Positions 16,657 through 25,603 of a DNA stretch of 64,000 bases are shown here, piece after piece. Origin of the DNA: Rhodospirillales bacterium (GTDB lineage: Bacteria; Pseudomonadota; Alphaproteobacteria; Rhodospirillales; Rhodospirillaceae); contig JANQJD010000008.1 in assembly GCA_028281845.1 (NCBI GenBank), forward strand, positions 186,001 through 250,000. The letters are read 5' to 3'. Below the pieces are notes generated by a model that had not been told where the DNA came from, searched no databases, and saw nothing but the letters and a program-made list of their open reading frames with translations. The translations under genes were made by a program, and so were the position numbers. How positions within the stretch are numbered: position 1 is the stretch's first letter; the number at the start of each line of letters is the position of its first letter.

Positions 16657-17075
16657 ATGACAAGGTTGCTCTGTGGCGGACTCGCATCCATTATGTTTAG
16701 CTGTGCCGTCATCGCCGTTGGGAGTCCCGGCGTGGGAGGAAGCATGATCGCCGTAGCGCAGCGGGAATGTCAGAGGAGCGTCGAGAATCTGCAAATGACA
16801 AACTGGGGTTACAATTATTGAAAGAATATTTAGAGCACGAGTGAGCGTGGCGAGTCGGCTGATGCCGCACGGCTAGTGTGGTAAGTCCCCGGGGGGGGGA
16901 GAAAGTAGAAATGATGGATGTGACAAGAGGAACTGTTTCCCTGGTTGGGGTCGCGAAGAATGCAACAGCACCCAAACATGTTGTACGGAATCTGAAGAAC
17001 GTGAAACGCGTTGTCAGTTATGTTAGCTTCAAGGAAGACAGGGGTGCTGACCCGCTTGGTGGAGAAGCGTGCGAA
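16657..17075 (+). pseudogene. decayed BON-domain outer-membrane lipoprotein gene upstream of gshB
   Basis: Fragments of one protein appear in order but in different frames. From ATG 16657 a signal/lipobox-like N-terminus (MTRLLCGGLASIMFSC) runs to AVAQRE. Then, shifted, LGLQLLKEYLEHE ends at a stop near 16844. A further shifted stretch reads ADAARLVW and hits TAA near 16880. After a run of nine Gs (16891-16899), EKVEMMDVT continues into RGTVSLVGVAKNATAPKHV and LKNVKRVVSYVSFKED. The last two pieces match the end of a second BON domain (pattern GxVxLxGxAxx...xxxVxGVxRVVSYVxxKxD). Two-BON-domain lipoproteins beside gshB are known in Rhodospirillales. At least two frameshifts and internal stops mean it cannot encode the intact protein. 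The 78-codon frame from 16878 is the largest surviving piece. Confidence 0.65.
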
Positions 17076-17238
17076 GATGTCCTGAGCAGACAAGCCGTCC
17101 TCCGTGTGACGTGATGTTGAGAGGTGGCTTTGAAAGCTCTTGGGATCCAGCGAGGGGAGAGCGGGAGGGGGCAAGCAACGTCATATCCGCGGCATCGCAT
17201 CATCTGTCAATAGGAGAATAGAAAATAGGAATGCTATT

Positions 17239-18207
17239 ATGAATTTAGTCGTCGCTATCCAAATGGATCCTATCGAAAGGATTGATCTCAATACGGATAG
17301 CACTTTTGTGCTTGCCTTAGAAGCGCAACGGCGCCATCACATCCTATTTCACTATCTCCCGCGGCAGCTGTCTTTTCGCAATGGTCAGGTTCATGCGCGA
17401 GCGTGTCCCCTTGTCGTCCGTCGTGAACCGGGGAATTATTACACTCTAGGAGAACAAGTTGACCTGCATTTGGCGGCTGTTGATGTCATCCTGATGCGCC
17501 AGGATCCGCTGTTTGACATGGCCTATATCACCGCTACCCATTTCCTTGAGCACATCCATCCGCGCACGTTGGTCGTGAATGATCCTGTTCAAGTTCGCAA
17601 TGCACCAGAGAAGTTGTTCGTAACCCACTTTCCAGATTTGATCCCCCCGACTCTGGTGACTTCCAATCGAGAAGAAATCCACGATTTTCGTCGTGAACAT
17701 CTGGACATTATCCTTAAGCCCTTATTTGGAAGCGGTGGGGCTGGTGTGTTTCACATCACACCAGCAGATGAAAATCTGAATGCTCTGCTGGAAATGTTTA
17801 CACACTTATACCGTGAGCCTGTCATTGTGCAGAAATACCTTTCAGATGTCCGGATGGGGGATAAGCGAATTGTCCTGATTGACGGAGAACCTGGTGGCGC
17901 CGTGAATCGTGTCCCTCCTATAGGAGAGGCACGTTCCAATATGCATGTAGGTGGGCGTGCTATGCGAACGACCTTGAGTCGTCGTGACCGCGAAATCTGT
18001 GAAACAATCGGTCCCATCTTGAAAGCACGCGGCTTGGTATTTGTTGGCATCGATGTCATCGGGCCCTATCTGACAGAAATCAACGTGACCTCTCCTACAG
18101 GTCTGCAGGAAATAAACCGCTTTAACGGCACACGTCTCGAATCCCGTATCTGGGATGCTATTGAAAGTCGCCGTACGGCTCTCTCATTGCCCCCAGTAAC
18201 AGTCTAA
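17239..18207 (+). CDS. gshB: glutathione synthetase
   Basis: ATP-grasp ligase joining gamma-glutamylcysteine and glycine, 322 residues. ATG 17239 is chosen because the family N-terminus [30 protein letters not shown] starts there with ATAGGA eight bases upstream; the frame is open further left without homology. Visible blocks: [33 protein letters not shown], the ATP-grasp loop [34 protein letters not shown] and the C-terminal metal site ([11 protein letters not shown]-like, here [11 protein letters not shown]). gshA is not in the window. The upstream BON gene is decayed but this frame is intact. Confidence 0.96.
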   Translation: MNLVVAIQMDPIERIDLNTDSTFVLALEAQRRHHILFHYLPRQLSFRNGQVHARACPLVVRREPGNYYTLGEQVDLHLAAVDVILMRQDPLFDMAYITATHFLEHIHPRTLVVNDPVQVRNAPEKLFVTHFPDLIPPTLVTSNREEIHDFRREHLDIILKPLFGSGGAGVFHITPADENLNALLEMFTHLYREPVIVQKYLSDVRMGDKRIVLIDGEPGGAVNRVPPIGEARSNMHVGGRAMRTTLSRRDREICETIGPILKARGLVFVGIDVIGPYLTEINVTSPTGLQEINRFNGTRLESRIWDAIESRRTALSLPPVTV

Positions 18208-18429
18208 CAACCGTGCAGCATTCCTCAGGGATCAGGCAGACGAAGGCATAGGACAGGCAACTGGGCATTGGGGCCACAGAGCGCGCCGCAACATGCAGTG
18301 CTTGCAATAATCCGTAATCCACATCCCTGCATTTCGATACTGGCAGTGTCACTGTGACACGCATAACATACTAACATACTCACGCCTAAATGCTAGCGCT
18401 GATGTCCAAGACGAGTGAGTGCAAAGCCT

Positions 18430-19758
18430 ATGTCACGATCTCTCGTGTCCAATCTCCCAGGTAGCGCGACCGATGCCATACTGGATCGGTTAGCAGCCTT
18501 GTACCCACAAGCCATTGACCTGTCCCTCGAGCGAGTGTGGCGACTTCTACAGGCTCTTGACCATCCAGAAACTGCCCTACCGCCTGTGATCCACATAGCT
18601 GGTACCAATGGGAAGGGCTCTGTGGTGGCCTACCTGAGGGCCTTTCTAGAAGCGGCAGGTCTGCTCGTGCATGCGTATACATCACCGCATCTCGTTCGCT
18701 TCAATGAACGCATTCGCGTTGCCGGGCGTCTGATAGACGATTCCGCCTTGCTGGCACTGCTTGAAGAAGTGGAACGGCTCAATGCGGGGAAGCCTGTTAC
18801 CCTTTTCGAGATTACGACCTGTGCGGCCTTTTTAGCCTTTGCGCGGAATCGTGCTGACGTGGTGCTGTTGGAGACAGGACTGGGTGGGAGACTCGATGCG
18901 ACTAATGTCCTCCAAAAACCAACTCTCACGGTACTGACACCCATTGCCATGGATCACGCGCAATATCTAGGTGGTCGGATAGAGGCGATTACCGCTGAGA
19001 AGTCTCACATTCTTAAGCCTGGTGTCGGTTGTATCAGCGCAAAGCAAGAGCGCAAAGTTGCCACCATCATAGAACTACGTTCTTTGGAATTAGGAGTGCC
19101 AGTGTGGCGTGAGGGGTGTGAATGGCATATCCGCACTTCCAAGGGCACAAGCATGATCTTTGAAGGGCGGCATGGCACGTCAAAGCTCCCTTTGCCAGCA
19201 CTCGCTGGTACTTTCCAAGTCCGTAATGCTGGCCTTGCCATCGCAGCTGTCGAACGACTACCATTTAGTGTTAATACAAAACATATCACTACCGGTCTTA
19301 AGATGGTAGAGTGGCCAGGTCGTCTCCAGAGACTGACCATGGGAGTGCTGGTGAAGAGTTTACCAACAGACTGGGAAATATGGGTCGATGGTGGTCACAA
19401 CCCTGCTGCCGCAGCGGCTCTCGCTCGGCATGCCCGCAACTGGCGGGACAGGCCACTGACACTGATTGTAGGTATGCTTGGCACAAAGGATGCTGCAGGA
19501 TTTTTTCGGCCATTGATTCCGCGCGTTACTCACATCCGCACCGTGCCCATTCCGCACAATCCGGCGACTCAGAGTGCTGAATCCCTCGCAGCGCTAGCGG
19601 TGGCTCAGGGCCACCCAGACGCTCAACCAGCAGAATCGGTGCCCACGGCTGTCGCCAGTATCGTTGCGCTTTATAGAGAGCAGCGCTGTCTCTCTGGGCG
19701 TATTCTCATAGCAGGCTCTCTTTATCTGATAGGTAGTATATTAGGAGAAAATTCATAA
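18430..19758 (+). CDS. folC: bifunctional folylpolyglutamate/dihydrofolate synthase
   Basis: Mur-ligase-fold enzyme that adds glutamate to dihydropteroate and to folates; about 442 residues from ATG 18430, with an in-frame GTG at 18415 as alternative. The P-loop IHIAGTNGKGSVVAYL, the YTSPHLVRFNERIRV block, TLFEITTCAAFLAF and ETGLGGRLDATNVL are all present. TPIAMDHAQYLGG, PGRLQRL and VDGGHNPAAA, the C-terminal-domain substrate motif, follow. The upstream spacer (18208-18429) holds an 8-bp tandem repeat TAACATAC at 18364-18379 and no gene. accD or trp genes, frequent neighbours elsewhere, are absent. Confidence 0.95.
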   Translation: MSRSLVSNLPGSATDAILDRLAALYPQAIDLSLERVWRLLQALDHPETALPPVIHIAGTNGKGSVVAYLRAFLEAAGLLVHAYTSPHLVRFNERIRVAGRLIDDSALLALLEEVERLNAGKPVTLFEITTCAAFLAFARNRADVVLLETGLGGRLDATNVLQKPTLTVLTPIAMDHAQYLGGRIEAITAEKSHILKPGVGCISAKQERKVATIIELRSLELGVPVWREGCEWHIRTSKGTSMIFEGRHGTSKLPLPALAGTFQVRNAGLAIAAVERLPFSVNTKHITTGLKMVEWPGRLQRLTMGVLVKSLPTDWEIWVDGGHNPAAAAALARHARNWRDRPLTLIVGMLGTKDAAGFFRPLIPRVTHIRTVPIPHNPATQSAESLAALAVAQGHPDAQPAESVPTAVASIVALYREQRCLSGRILIAGSLYLIGSILGENS

Positions 19759-19794
19759 TTGCAATTAAGACCGTCTCTCAGTCTAGCGATTGGG

Positions 19795-19865
19795 CTGGGG
19801 CGCCAGGATTCGAACCTGGGATCGCGGGACCAAAACCCGCTGCCTTACCACTTGGCTACGCCCCA
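19795..19865 (-). tRNA. tRNA-Gln (TTG), 3' CCA not encoded
   Basis: The minus strand folds as acceptor TGGGGCG/CGCCCCA, D arm, anticodon stem GCGGG/CCCGC with loop TTTTGGT (anticodon TTG, glutamine), and T arm CCAGGTTCGAATCCTGG. The discriminator is G, and the next three bases read CCC rather than CCA, so the mature end must come from the CCA-adding enzyme. The other two tRNA genes here encode CCA. Confidence 0.93.
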
Positions 19866-19924
19866 CTCTTCCGGAGTACTCGCATGCAGTCCCGCCCCCC
19901 CCATGGCCTGAAAGATTTCTTCTC

Positions 19925-20272
19925 TCAGATTCTCAACAACGCCACCACTGCAGTAATGGTGAGAGTCGCTGCTAGACCATAGACAACTAATGCAACTATA
20001 TTATCAAGACGCACTCCTAAATCGTGTACTGTGATGCGCGCTCTGTGCGCCGCGTGCCAAGCCGGCAAAGAGACGAACACAAACAAGATAAGCTTGCCCA
20101 ACCATGTGCCCGCAAAAGCCACAGCACGATGGTAGGATAAACTTTCAGGCGGTAGGATTCCTAAAGGGACTGCGACGCCAGTGACGAAAATCAGCACGGG
20201 CATGATCAAGGCAGCCAGTGTACCACCAGCAGCAAACGGGCCCCAGATAATGGGCTTATGTGATCGAGCCAT
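19925..20272 (-). CDS. frdD: fumarate reductase membrane anchor subunit D
   Basis: Hydrophobic anchor of quinol:fumarate reductase, 115 residues with three membrane segments (roughly 8-35, 48-78 and 90-113). The start MARSHKPIIWGPFAAGGTLAALIMPVLI is typical of FrdD (KPxxWxxFxAGG). WHAAHRARITVHDLGV matches the second-helix/loop region containing the conserved histidines. It is the last gene of the frdABCD operon, 3 bp after frdC. It is FrdD rather than SdhD by sequence pattern and by gene order. Confidence 0.9.
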   Translation of the reverse strand: MARSHKPIIWGPFAAGGTLAALIMPVLIFVTGVAVPLGILPPESLSYHRAVAFAGTWLGKLILFVFVSLPAWHAAHRARITVHDLGVRLDNIVALVVYGLAATLTITAVVALLRI

Positions 20273-20275
20273 CTG

Positions 20276-20674
20276 TCATGCCCCTACTACGAATAGAATA
20301 ACAAGCGATACTGCTGCCCACGCAGCGTAATGTACACGAATGATCAGGGAACCAGAGACGAAATCGTCTCCCTTCATCAAGGGCATAGCCTGTGGTGTCA
20401 CGTTGAACCACGTGGCGCTGTGATAAAAGGCAAAGGATAAGGCAAAAAGATGGAAGACGAGTGCTCCAGGAGTCCGCAAGGTAGCCATGAAAAGATCGAA
20501 CGATTCCTGGCCTTCCGAAAGATTGTACAATCCTAAAACGATAATTGCAGTATATATCCCTATAAATATACATGTGACCTCACGTAGCATATACCGCTTG
20601 TAACGGTCATGCTTCATGTACTTCATGTACCATGAGGTCTTTGGAACAGGGCGGATATATGGTTTACGGCTCAT
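20276..20674 (-). CDS. frdC: fumarate reductase membrane anchor subunit C
   Basis: Membrane subunit carrying much of the quinol site; 132 residues, three membrane segments. The FrdC hallmarks are kept: RKPYIRPVPKTSWY at the N-terminus; YMLREVT, aligning with the E. coli YMLREGT segment whose Arg-Glu pair lies at the quinol site; and FYHSATWFNVTPQAMPL, aligning with the HTKTWFELAPKA segment. The start overlaps the frdB stop by four bases. Because quinol-site residues are retained, the complex should accept a low-potential quinol; a nearby rquA suggests rhodoquinol. Confidence 0.92.
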   Translation of the reverse strand: MSRKPYIRPVPKTSWYMKYMKHDRYKRYMLREVTCIFIGIYTAIIVLGLYNLSEGQESFDLFMATLRTPGALVFHLFALSFAFYHSATWFNVTPQAMPLMKGDDFVSGSLIIRVHYAAWAAVSLVILFVVGA

Positions 20675-21411
20675 CTCTTCCCTCCCAAGAACCTAAGGAA
20701 ATAGTCCTTGGTGCTGGTGATTTTCATCTGCTGCACTGCAGAGGCAGGATCCACATGCTTAGGACAAACCTCTGAGCAAGCCCCGACGAAAGAACATTCC
20801 CAAACACCTTCAGGCGAGGCAACAATCTCCTGGCGCATGGCATAACCCTCGTCACGACTATCAAGATTATAGCGATGAGCTAACGCCAGGGCAGATGGCC
20901 CGATAAAATTGGTGTTCAGAGCATATTGTGGGCACGCTGCATAACACAGCAAACAATTGATACATAGCGTGTACTGCTTAAATCTCTTGAGCTGAGCGTG
21001 AGTCTGCAGATGAGTCCCTTCTTCAACCGGCTTTTCCGTCTTGCGGATGATGTAAGGCTTGAGACTTTTCAAGTTCTCAAGAAAATCATCTATGACAACA
21101 ACCAGGTCTCGCTCTATTGGAAAGTTTAAGAGCGGCTCTACCCGCACTGTGTCACCCATCTCACGCAAAAATGTTTTGCACGCGAGCATGGGTTCGCCGT
21201 TGACCATCACACCACAGCTGCCACACACCGCCATGTGGCAGGACCAACGATAGGAAAGACTCGAGTCTATGTTATTTTTGATGTAATCCAATGCGTCCAG
21301 GACAACCCACTCCTGAGGACACGGGACCCTGTAGCTTTGCAAGACAGGGGATGAATCAATCTCAGGACGATAACGCAGAATTTCTATTTTTATAGTACGT
21401 GTTTCACTCAT
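20671..21411 (-). CDS. frdB: fumarate reductase iron-sulphur subunit
   Basis: Electron-transfer subunit, 246 residues, carrying three clusters. The [2Fe-2S] ligands lie in [22 protein letters not shown]. The [4Fe-4S] ligands are in [12 protein letters not shown] and the [3Fe-4S] ligands in [17 protein letters not shown]. Length and motif order match E. coli FrdB; SdhB proteins of alphaproteobacteria are longer and differ in these loops. The gene overlaps both frdA and frdC by four bases (ATGA), so the operon is tightly coupled. It feeds electrons from quinol at FrdCD to the flavin of FrdA on the cytoplasmic face. Confidence 0.95.
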   Translation of the reverse strand: MSETRTIKIEILRYRPEIDSSPVLQSYRVPCPQEWVVLDALDYIKNNIDSSLSYRWSCHMAVCGSCGVMVNGEPMLACKTFLREMGDTVRVEPLLNFPIERDLVVVIDDFLENLKSLKPYIIRKTEKPVEEGTHLQTHAQLKRFKQYTLCINCLLCYAACPQYALNTNFIGPSALALAHRYNLDSRDEGYAMRQEIVASPEGVWECSFVGACSEVCPKHVDPASAVQQMKITSTKDYFLRFLGGKR

Positions 21412-23177
21412 TTTTCTACTGCCCCCCCTGCCGCTTCACCGTAAACACGCTCAGCTGGTTGTGATTTTGTAATGATAACAGGAAGATAATCTATACGTGG
21501 TGGAGCGCTCCCGTTGTGATAAGCGACAGTATGCTTGAGAAAATTGACATCATCCCGCCCTTCGTAATCCAGACGCTGATGAGCACCACGGGATTCTGTG
21601 CGCAAGAGAGCGCCGTAGACAACGGTCTCGGCGATGTCAAGCATCGCGCCGAGTTCCAGTGTGTAGATCAAGTCCGTGTTAAAAATAGAAGATTTGTCCT
21701 TGATCTCTATATCGGCATAGCGTTCGCGCAGTTCACTAATTCTGCTACAGCTCGTCTTGAGCGATTCTTCTTCGCGATAAATCCCAGCACCCTCTTCAAG
21801 AGCTCTGGCCATACTCGTCCGCAGATCTGCCGCCCTTTCCTTGCCACCACTTCTCCGGAAAATGTCAGCAACACGTGCGTTGGCAGCAGCCGCTCTGTCG
21901 CGCGCTACATCACCATTAGCCTCGCGCCCCTCGCTCCTGGCATAGGCGGCGGCCTGACGACCGGCAATGGCGCCGAACACTAGCAACTCTCCCAGAGAAT
22001 TAGACCCTAAACGATTGGCGCCATTGATAGAAACACACGCGCACTCCCCCGCCGCCCATAAACCTTTTATGGGAGTCGCAGCATTAATGTCCGTATGAAT
22101 TCCACCCATCATATAGTGAATAACAGGGCGTACTGGTACTGGGTCCGTGACCGGATCGACGTTGATGTAACTCTTTGCGAGATCTCGTATAAAGGGGAGA
22201 CGTTCATCGATCTTTTTCTCTCCGAGGTGGCGCATGTCGAGATAGACCATGTCCCCGTAAGGAGTCTTGACCGTGCGCCCCTTGCGCTGTTCATGCCAGA
22301 ATGCCTGTGACAGGCGATCACGCGGCCCAAGCTCCATGGCTTTCAGTCTTGGTTCGTGTGTGGCAGGGCCTAGGCCATAGTCCTGTAAATAACGGTAGCC
22401 ATCCTTGTTGAGAAGATAACCACCTTCCCCACGGCAGCCTTCCGTTAGGAGAATACCTGTCATTGGCAGGCCTGTTGGGTGGTATTGGACGAACTCCATA
22501 TCTTTGAGAGGCACGCCAACACGATAAGCCATAGCCATGCCATCACCTGTTTTGATCCCTCCGTTGGTCGTAAAAGGAAAAATGCGGCCACCACCCCCAG
22601 AACAAATGATCACTCCCTTACTCTGAAAGGCATGCATCTGACCAGTGCGCATTTCTATAGCGGTCACACCATGACAACGCCCATCGGCAACAAGAAGGTC
22701 TGTCGAGTAGAACTCATCAAACCGTTGAATTGATGGGTACTTGAGCGACGTCTGGAACAGTGTGTGTAGAATATGGAATCCTGTCTTGTCTGCGGCAAAC
22801 CAAGTTCGCTTGATCTTCATACCGCCGAAAGGGCGCACAGCCACCTTGCCGTCCAATTCGCGACTCCACGGACACCCCCAGTGTTCCAGCCGTGTCAGTT
22901 CTTTAGGAATCGTATTGACGAACAAGTCCACGGCATCCTGGTCAGTGAGCCAGTCCCCTCCAGACACGGTATCGTGAAAATGGTACTCCAAGCTGTCATT
23001 GTCTCTGGCCACAGCCGCCGCACCACCTTCCGCTGCCACCGTGTGGCTCCGCATCGGATAGACCTTAGAGATCAGAGCAATACGGAGTGACGGATCTGAT
23101 TCGGCAACAGCAATGGCCGCACGCAACCCAGCGCCCCCTGCGCCAATAATGGCAATATCTGTCTTAATCGTTTCCAT
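21408..23177 (-). CDS. frdA: fumarate reductase flavoprotein subunit
   Basis: Catalytic subunit reducing fumarate to succinate, 589 residues. N-terminal Rossmann motif [13 protein letters not shown]-like (here [18 protein letters not shown]). The covalent-FAD histidine lies in [14 protein letters not shown]. The catalytic region is clear: [63 protein letters not shown] and [17 protein letters not shown]. The match to E. coli FrdA is much closer than to alphaproteobacterial SdhA (for example GYRYLQDYG and [12 protein letters not shown]). It is first in frdABCD. The 478-bp upstream spacer contains a perfect 28-bp palindrome. Confidence 0.96.
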   Translation of the reverse strand: METIKTDIAIIGAGGAGLRAAIAVAESDPSLRIALISKVYPMRSHTVAAEGGAAAVARDNDSLEYHFHDTVSGGDWLTDQDAVDLFVNTIPKELTRLEHWGCPWSRELDGKVAVRPFGGMKIKRTWFAADKTGFHILHTLFQTSLKYPSIQRFDEFYSTDLLVADGRCHGVTAIEMRTGQMHAFQSKGVIICSGGGGRIFPFTTNGGIKTGDGMAMAYRVGVPLKDMEFVQYHPTGLPMTGILLTEGCRGEGGYLLNKDGYRYLQDYGLGPATHEPRLKAMELGPRDRLSQAFWHEQRKGRTVKTPYGDMVYLDMRHLGEKKIDERLPFIRDLAKSYINVDPVTDPVPVRPVIHYMMGGIHTDINAATPIKGLWAAGECACVSINGANRLGSNSLGELLVFGAIAGRQAAAYARSEGREANGDVARDRAAAANARVADIFRRSGGKERAADLRTSMARALEEGAGIYREEESLKTSCSRISELRERYADIEIKDKSSIFNTDLIYTLELGAMLDIAETVVYGALLRTESRGAHQRLDYEGRDDVNFLKHTVAYHNGSAPPRIDYLPVIITKSQPAERVYGEAAGGAVEK

Positions 23178-23655
23178 CTTTAAAAACTTCCCTCCCCCAA
23201 GGGTCGATCATACCTGGGTGCATAATCATTATCTTCGTTGTCAGAATCCCAACAGATCGAATGATAATACTAACAGCTTCATGGGCGCCTGTCCACACAG
23301 CTGGCGGTACGCCATTCCGTTTGAATGCACACGAGGACATGATTAACTCTGGACTGAATTCTCATCCTATATAGTGCTAGTGCTGACACGAATACGTATA
23401 AAGCAGTTGAAATTGAGTGAAAGAAGAAAACACTCTTCTTGTGCAATGCAATATTGCATTGCACAAAGAAAAACACACAGTCATCTCTGACTTGACAGGT
23501 GCTCAAGATATCGCGACAAAGAATTTCATGAAAGATACTTCAGAACCCGTCCTCTTACCAATGCAGTGACAGAAGTTACCAATGAAGAGATACGAACTCT
23601 CTCTCTTTAGAGAACATTTTCCTCGTGTGGGACATGATTCAGGGAAGGACAGCAC
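23178..23655. other. divergent regulatory spacer between frdA and the COQ10-like gene
   Basis: No gene is recognised. It must hold the promoters of the leftward frd operon and the rightward quinone genes. Its main landmark is the palindrome at 23439-23466. I see no clear FNR (TTGAT-N4-ATCAA) or Fur site. Confidence 0.5.
23439..23466. promoter_or_regulatory. perfect 28-bp palindrome, candidate operator or hairpin
   Basis: The arms TTGTGCAATGCAAT (23439-23452) and ATTGCATTGCACAA (23453-23466) are exact reverse complements with no spacer, and flanking TTC/GAA pairs extend it imperfectly. It lies about 260 bp upstream of frdA and 190 bp upstream of the COQ10-like gene. No T-tract follows directly on either side, which argues against a simple terminator. 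The symmetry suits a dimeric regulator. Confidence 0.55.
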
Positions 23656-24261
23656 ATGTCGATTCATGCTGTTGAGCGTTTCTTGCCATATACATCTGAG
23701 AAATTGTTCGATTTAGTTGCGGACGTTGAACGCTACCCAGATTTTGTGCCATTCTGGGTGGCAGTCAACGTGTGGAAAAGGCAGGATAATGTCTATTACA
23801 CTCGTCAGGTACTTGGCCTGACACTATTCCTGCAGCAGGAATTCCAGTCCAGAACTACCTTGAACAGGCCTGAGCACATCAATATTAGCTCTCTTGACAG
23901 ACCATTTAGGAAACTTGACATGAACTGGTACTTTGTACCAGCTGCTGAAGGGGGCACGCACGTTCGCTTACTGATTGACTTTCAATTACACGCCGATCGC
24001 TGTCACTTGTTAAGTCGCTTCCTCTCAGAGGAAGGGGTCCGCTATCTTGTGGATACTTTTGAAGGGCGTGCTTCACGACTTTTTAGTGGGCCTTCCTTAG
24101 GCAATATTTCTTGTGACAGACATGCTGACAAGCATGACGACGGCAAAAGGCGTGCTTTTACACCGCAACACCCGGTTCGGCCTCTGCCCACTCGTCGCAT
24201 CCGCCCCGCAGCGGGACGTCCTGGTATTCCCTCTGCTCTATGGCCTCCTATTGTGTGCTAG
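23656..24261 (+). CDS. COQ10/RatA-like START-domain protein
   Basis: Polyketide-cyclase/START-fold protein of the COQ10 (ubiquinone-binding) family, 201 residues. Diagnostic stretches are HAVERFLPYTSEKLFDLVADVERYPDFVPFW near the N-terminus, INISSLDRPFRKLDMNWYF in the middle and VRLLIDFQLHADRCHLLSRFLSE. In mitochondria and alphaproteobacteria COQ10 chaperones ubiquinone for respiration. The domain ends near residue 155; the last 45 or so residues are Arg/Pro-rich, have no counterpart in the family, and may be read-through into decayed sequence. It lies directly upstream of rquA on the same strand, which fits a quinone role. RatA toxin naming of the same fold is the alternative. Confidence 0.82.
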   Translation: MSIHAVERFLPYTSEKLFDLVADVERYPDFVPFWVAVNVWKRQDNVYYTRQVLGLTLFLQQEFQSRTTLNRPEHINISSLDRPFRKLDMNWYFVPAAEGGTHVRLLIDFQLHADRCHLLSRFLSEEGVRYLVDTFEGRASRLFSGPSLGNISCDRHADKHDDGKRRAFTPQHPVRPLPTRRIRPAAGRPGIPSALWPPIVC

Positions 24262-24416
24262 CCGTATGGTGTCTACTGGATTTCCTGCGCCTCTGATGCT
24301 TAGGGAATGCTGTTGTGAGATGATTGACGTGGAGGATCATTCTGACGGGAAAAAGGGCAAAGAATTCTGAGCGGCAGTCTTCCGGTTATTCCGGGAGAGG
24401 AGGAGGGGAACAGTTG

Positions 24417-25277
24417 ATGTACCCAGTCAAAGCTGCGGCCGTGCATCAGCAAAATCAGCCAAAAGAGAAAGAGCGCTTTATCGCGGAGTCTGTTGCCGCT
24501 GAGACCGGTGTCCTCCCTTTTGCGTCAGACTCTTCTGTGGGGATTCCAGACTATCTGCGGGATGTTTACCATTGGGCTTATCTGAGCAGTCTTGGCAGAG
24601 CGGTCTTCGACCATCCTCTAGTGGTCCATGCCATTCTGTGGGGGAACATGCACCGCCTCACAAGGGCTATGGTCACGGAGGTCAAGCCGGGACAGTCCGT
24701 ATTGCAACCTGCGTGTGTCTATGGGAATTTTTCTCTTGTTTTAGCAAAAGCTATTGGAACGGTAGGGCGGCTCGTTGTGACTGATATTGCACCTCTTCAA
24801 GTCACAAACGCGCGGCGCAAATTGGGGCACTTATCCCATGTGACCGTTCAACTCAGTGACGCTGCGAGACCGCCAGGCGGTCCCTATGATGTCGTGGCCT
24901 GTTTCTTCCTGCTACATGAGGTCCCAGAAGACTATAAACATCGAATCGTCGATGCATTGCTGAGTGTAGTCACGCCGGGTGGTAAAGTGGTGTTTATCGA
25001 TTATCACCAACCTTGGCCACTGCATCCGTTAAAACCTTTGATGAGTCTGGTCTTCAACACTCTGGAACCCTTCGCAGGGGCATTGTGGCAGCGAGAAATA
25101 AATAGCTATGGCTTTCTGACTAAACATTTCTCTTGGCACAAGGAGACATTCTTCGGTGGTCTCTATCAGAAGGTTGTTGCCCAACCTCGGGCTGAGGATG
25201 GCTGCTGTTCCGCTCATGGGCGGCAGATCGCAGATTCTGCTTACAGCAGCATGGGAGATAGTGGCTACTGGTCGTAA
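24417..25277 (+). CDS. rquA: rhodoquinone biosynthesis methyltransferase-like protein RquA
   Basis: RquA converts ubiquinone to rhodoquinone, replacing a ring methoxy group by an amino group with S-adenosylmethionine as amino donor. It has 286 residues from ATG 24417, set by GGAGGAGGGG about ten bases upstream. The class I methyltransferase core starts near residue 90. RquA-like stretches are IPDYLRDVYHWAYLSS, HAILWGNMHRL, LQPACVYGNFSLVLA, QVTNARRKLG and CFFLLHEVPEDYKHRI. The C-terminal block with FIDYHQPWPLHPLKPLM, VFNTLEPFAGALW and KETFFGGLYQKVV follows. The last pair of blocks separates RquA from UbiG/UbiE. The location beside a COQ10-like gene and frdABCD supports a rhodoquinol:fumarate system. 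The last 35 residues are not conserved. Confidence 0.85.
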   Translation: MYPVKAAAVHQQNQPKEKERFIAESVAAETGVLPFASDSSVGIPDYLRDVYHWAYLSSLGRAVFDHPLVVHAILWGNMHRLTRAMVTEVKPGQSVLQPACVYGNFSLVLAKAIGTVGRLVVTDIAPLQVTNARRKLGHLSHVTVQLSDAARPPGGPYDVVACFFLLHEVPEDYKHRIVDALLSVVTPGGKVVFIDYHQPWPLHPLKPLMSLVFNTLEPFAGALWQREINSYGFLTKHFSWHKETFFGGLYQKVVAQPRAEDGCCSAHGRQIADSAYSSMGDSGYWS

Positions 25278-25603
25278 TCGTAATACAATTTTTTGTGTGC
25301 TGTCCTGGCTAGGACAGGATAGGGCGCCACATTGGGCAGAGCAGAGACAGAAAAAATCTGTCGCGAAGAAAAAGGAAGACCTCTGCACAATTGGCGTGCA
25401 CCGGTCTAAGCTGGTCTGGCAGACTGTATGGCCGCGTGCCTTTGCAGAAGGTTCTGCGACTAAAGATACCCATGGACGCCCCCACAAGACGCCGGCCATG
25501 CATGTAGGGATTTTCTGCGACAGGTGACAGGTACGTCTCTCTACTGCAAGCCGGGGGAGAACACATCCTTGTCGCCAATCAAGTGGCTGTGCAGGTCATA
25601 TTC
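25278..25603 (+). other. 326-bp spacer before dnaE
   Basis: No gene recognised. An in-frame GTG at 25583 could extend dnaE by seven codons. Longer overlapping frames on both strands show no domain. Confidence 0.4.

Noticed and set aside
19925-23177. Reading the operon as succinate dehydrogenase sdhCDAB
   Set aside because: Gene order is A-B-C-D, and FrdC/FrdD-type anchors plus FrdA/FrdB motifs closely follow E. coli fumarate reductase, not alphaproteobacterial SDH.
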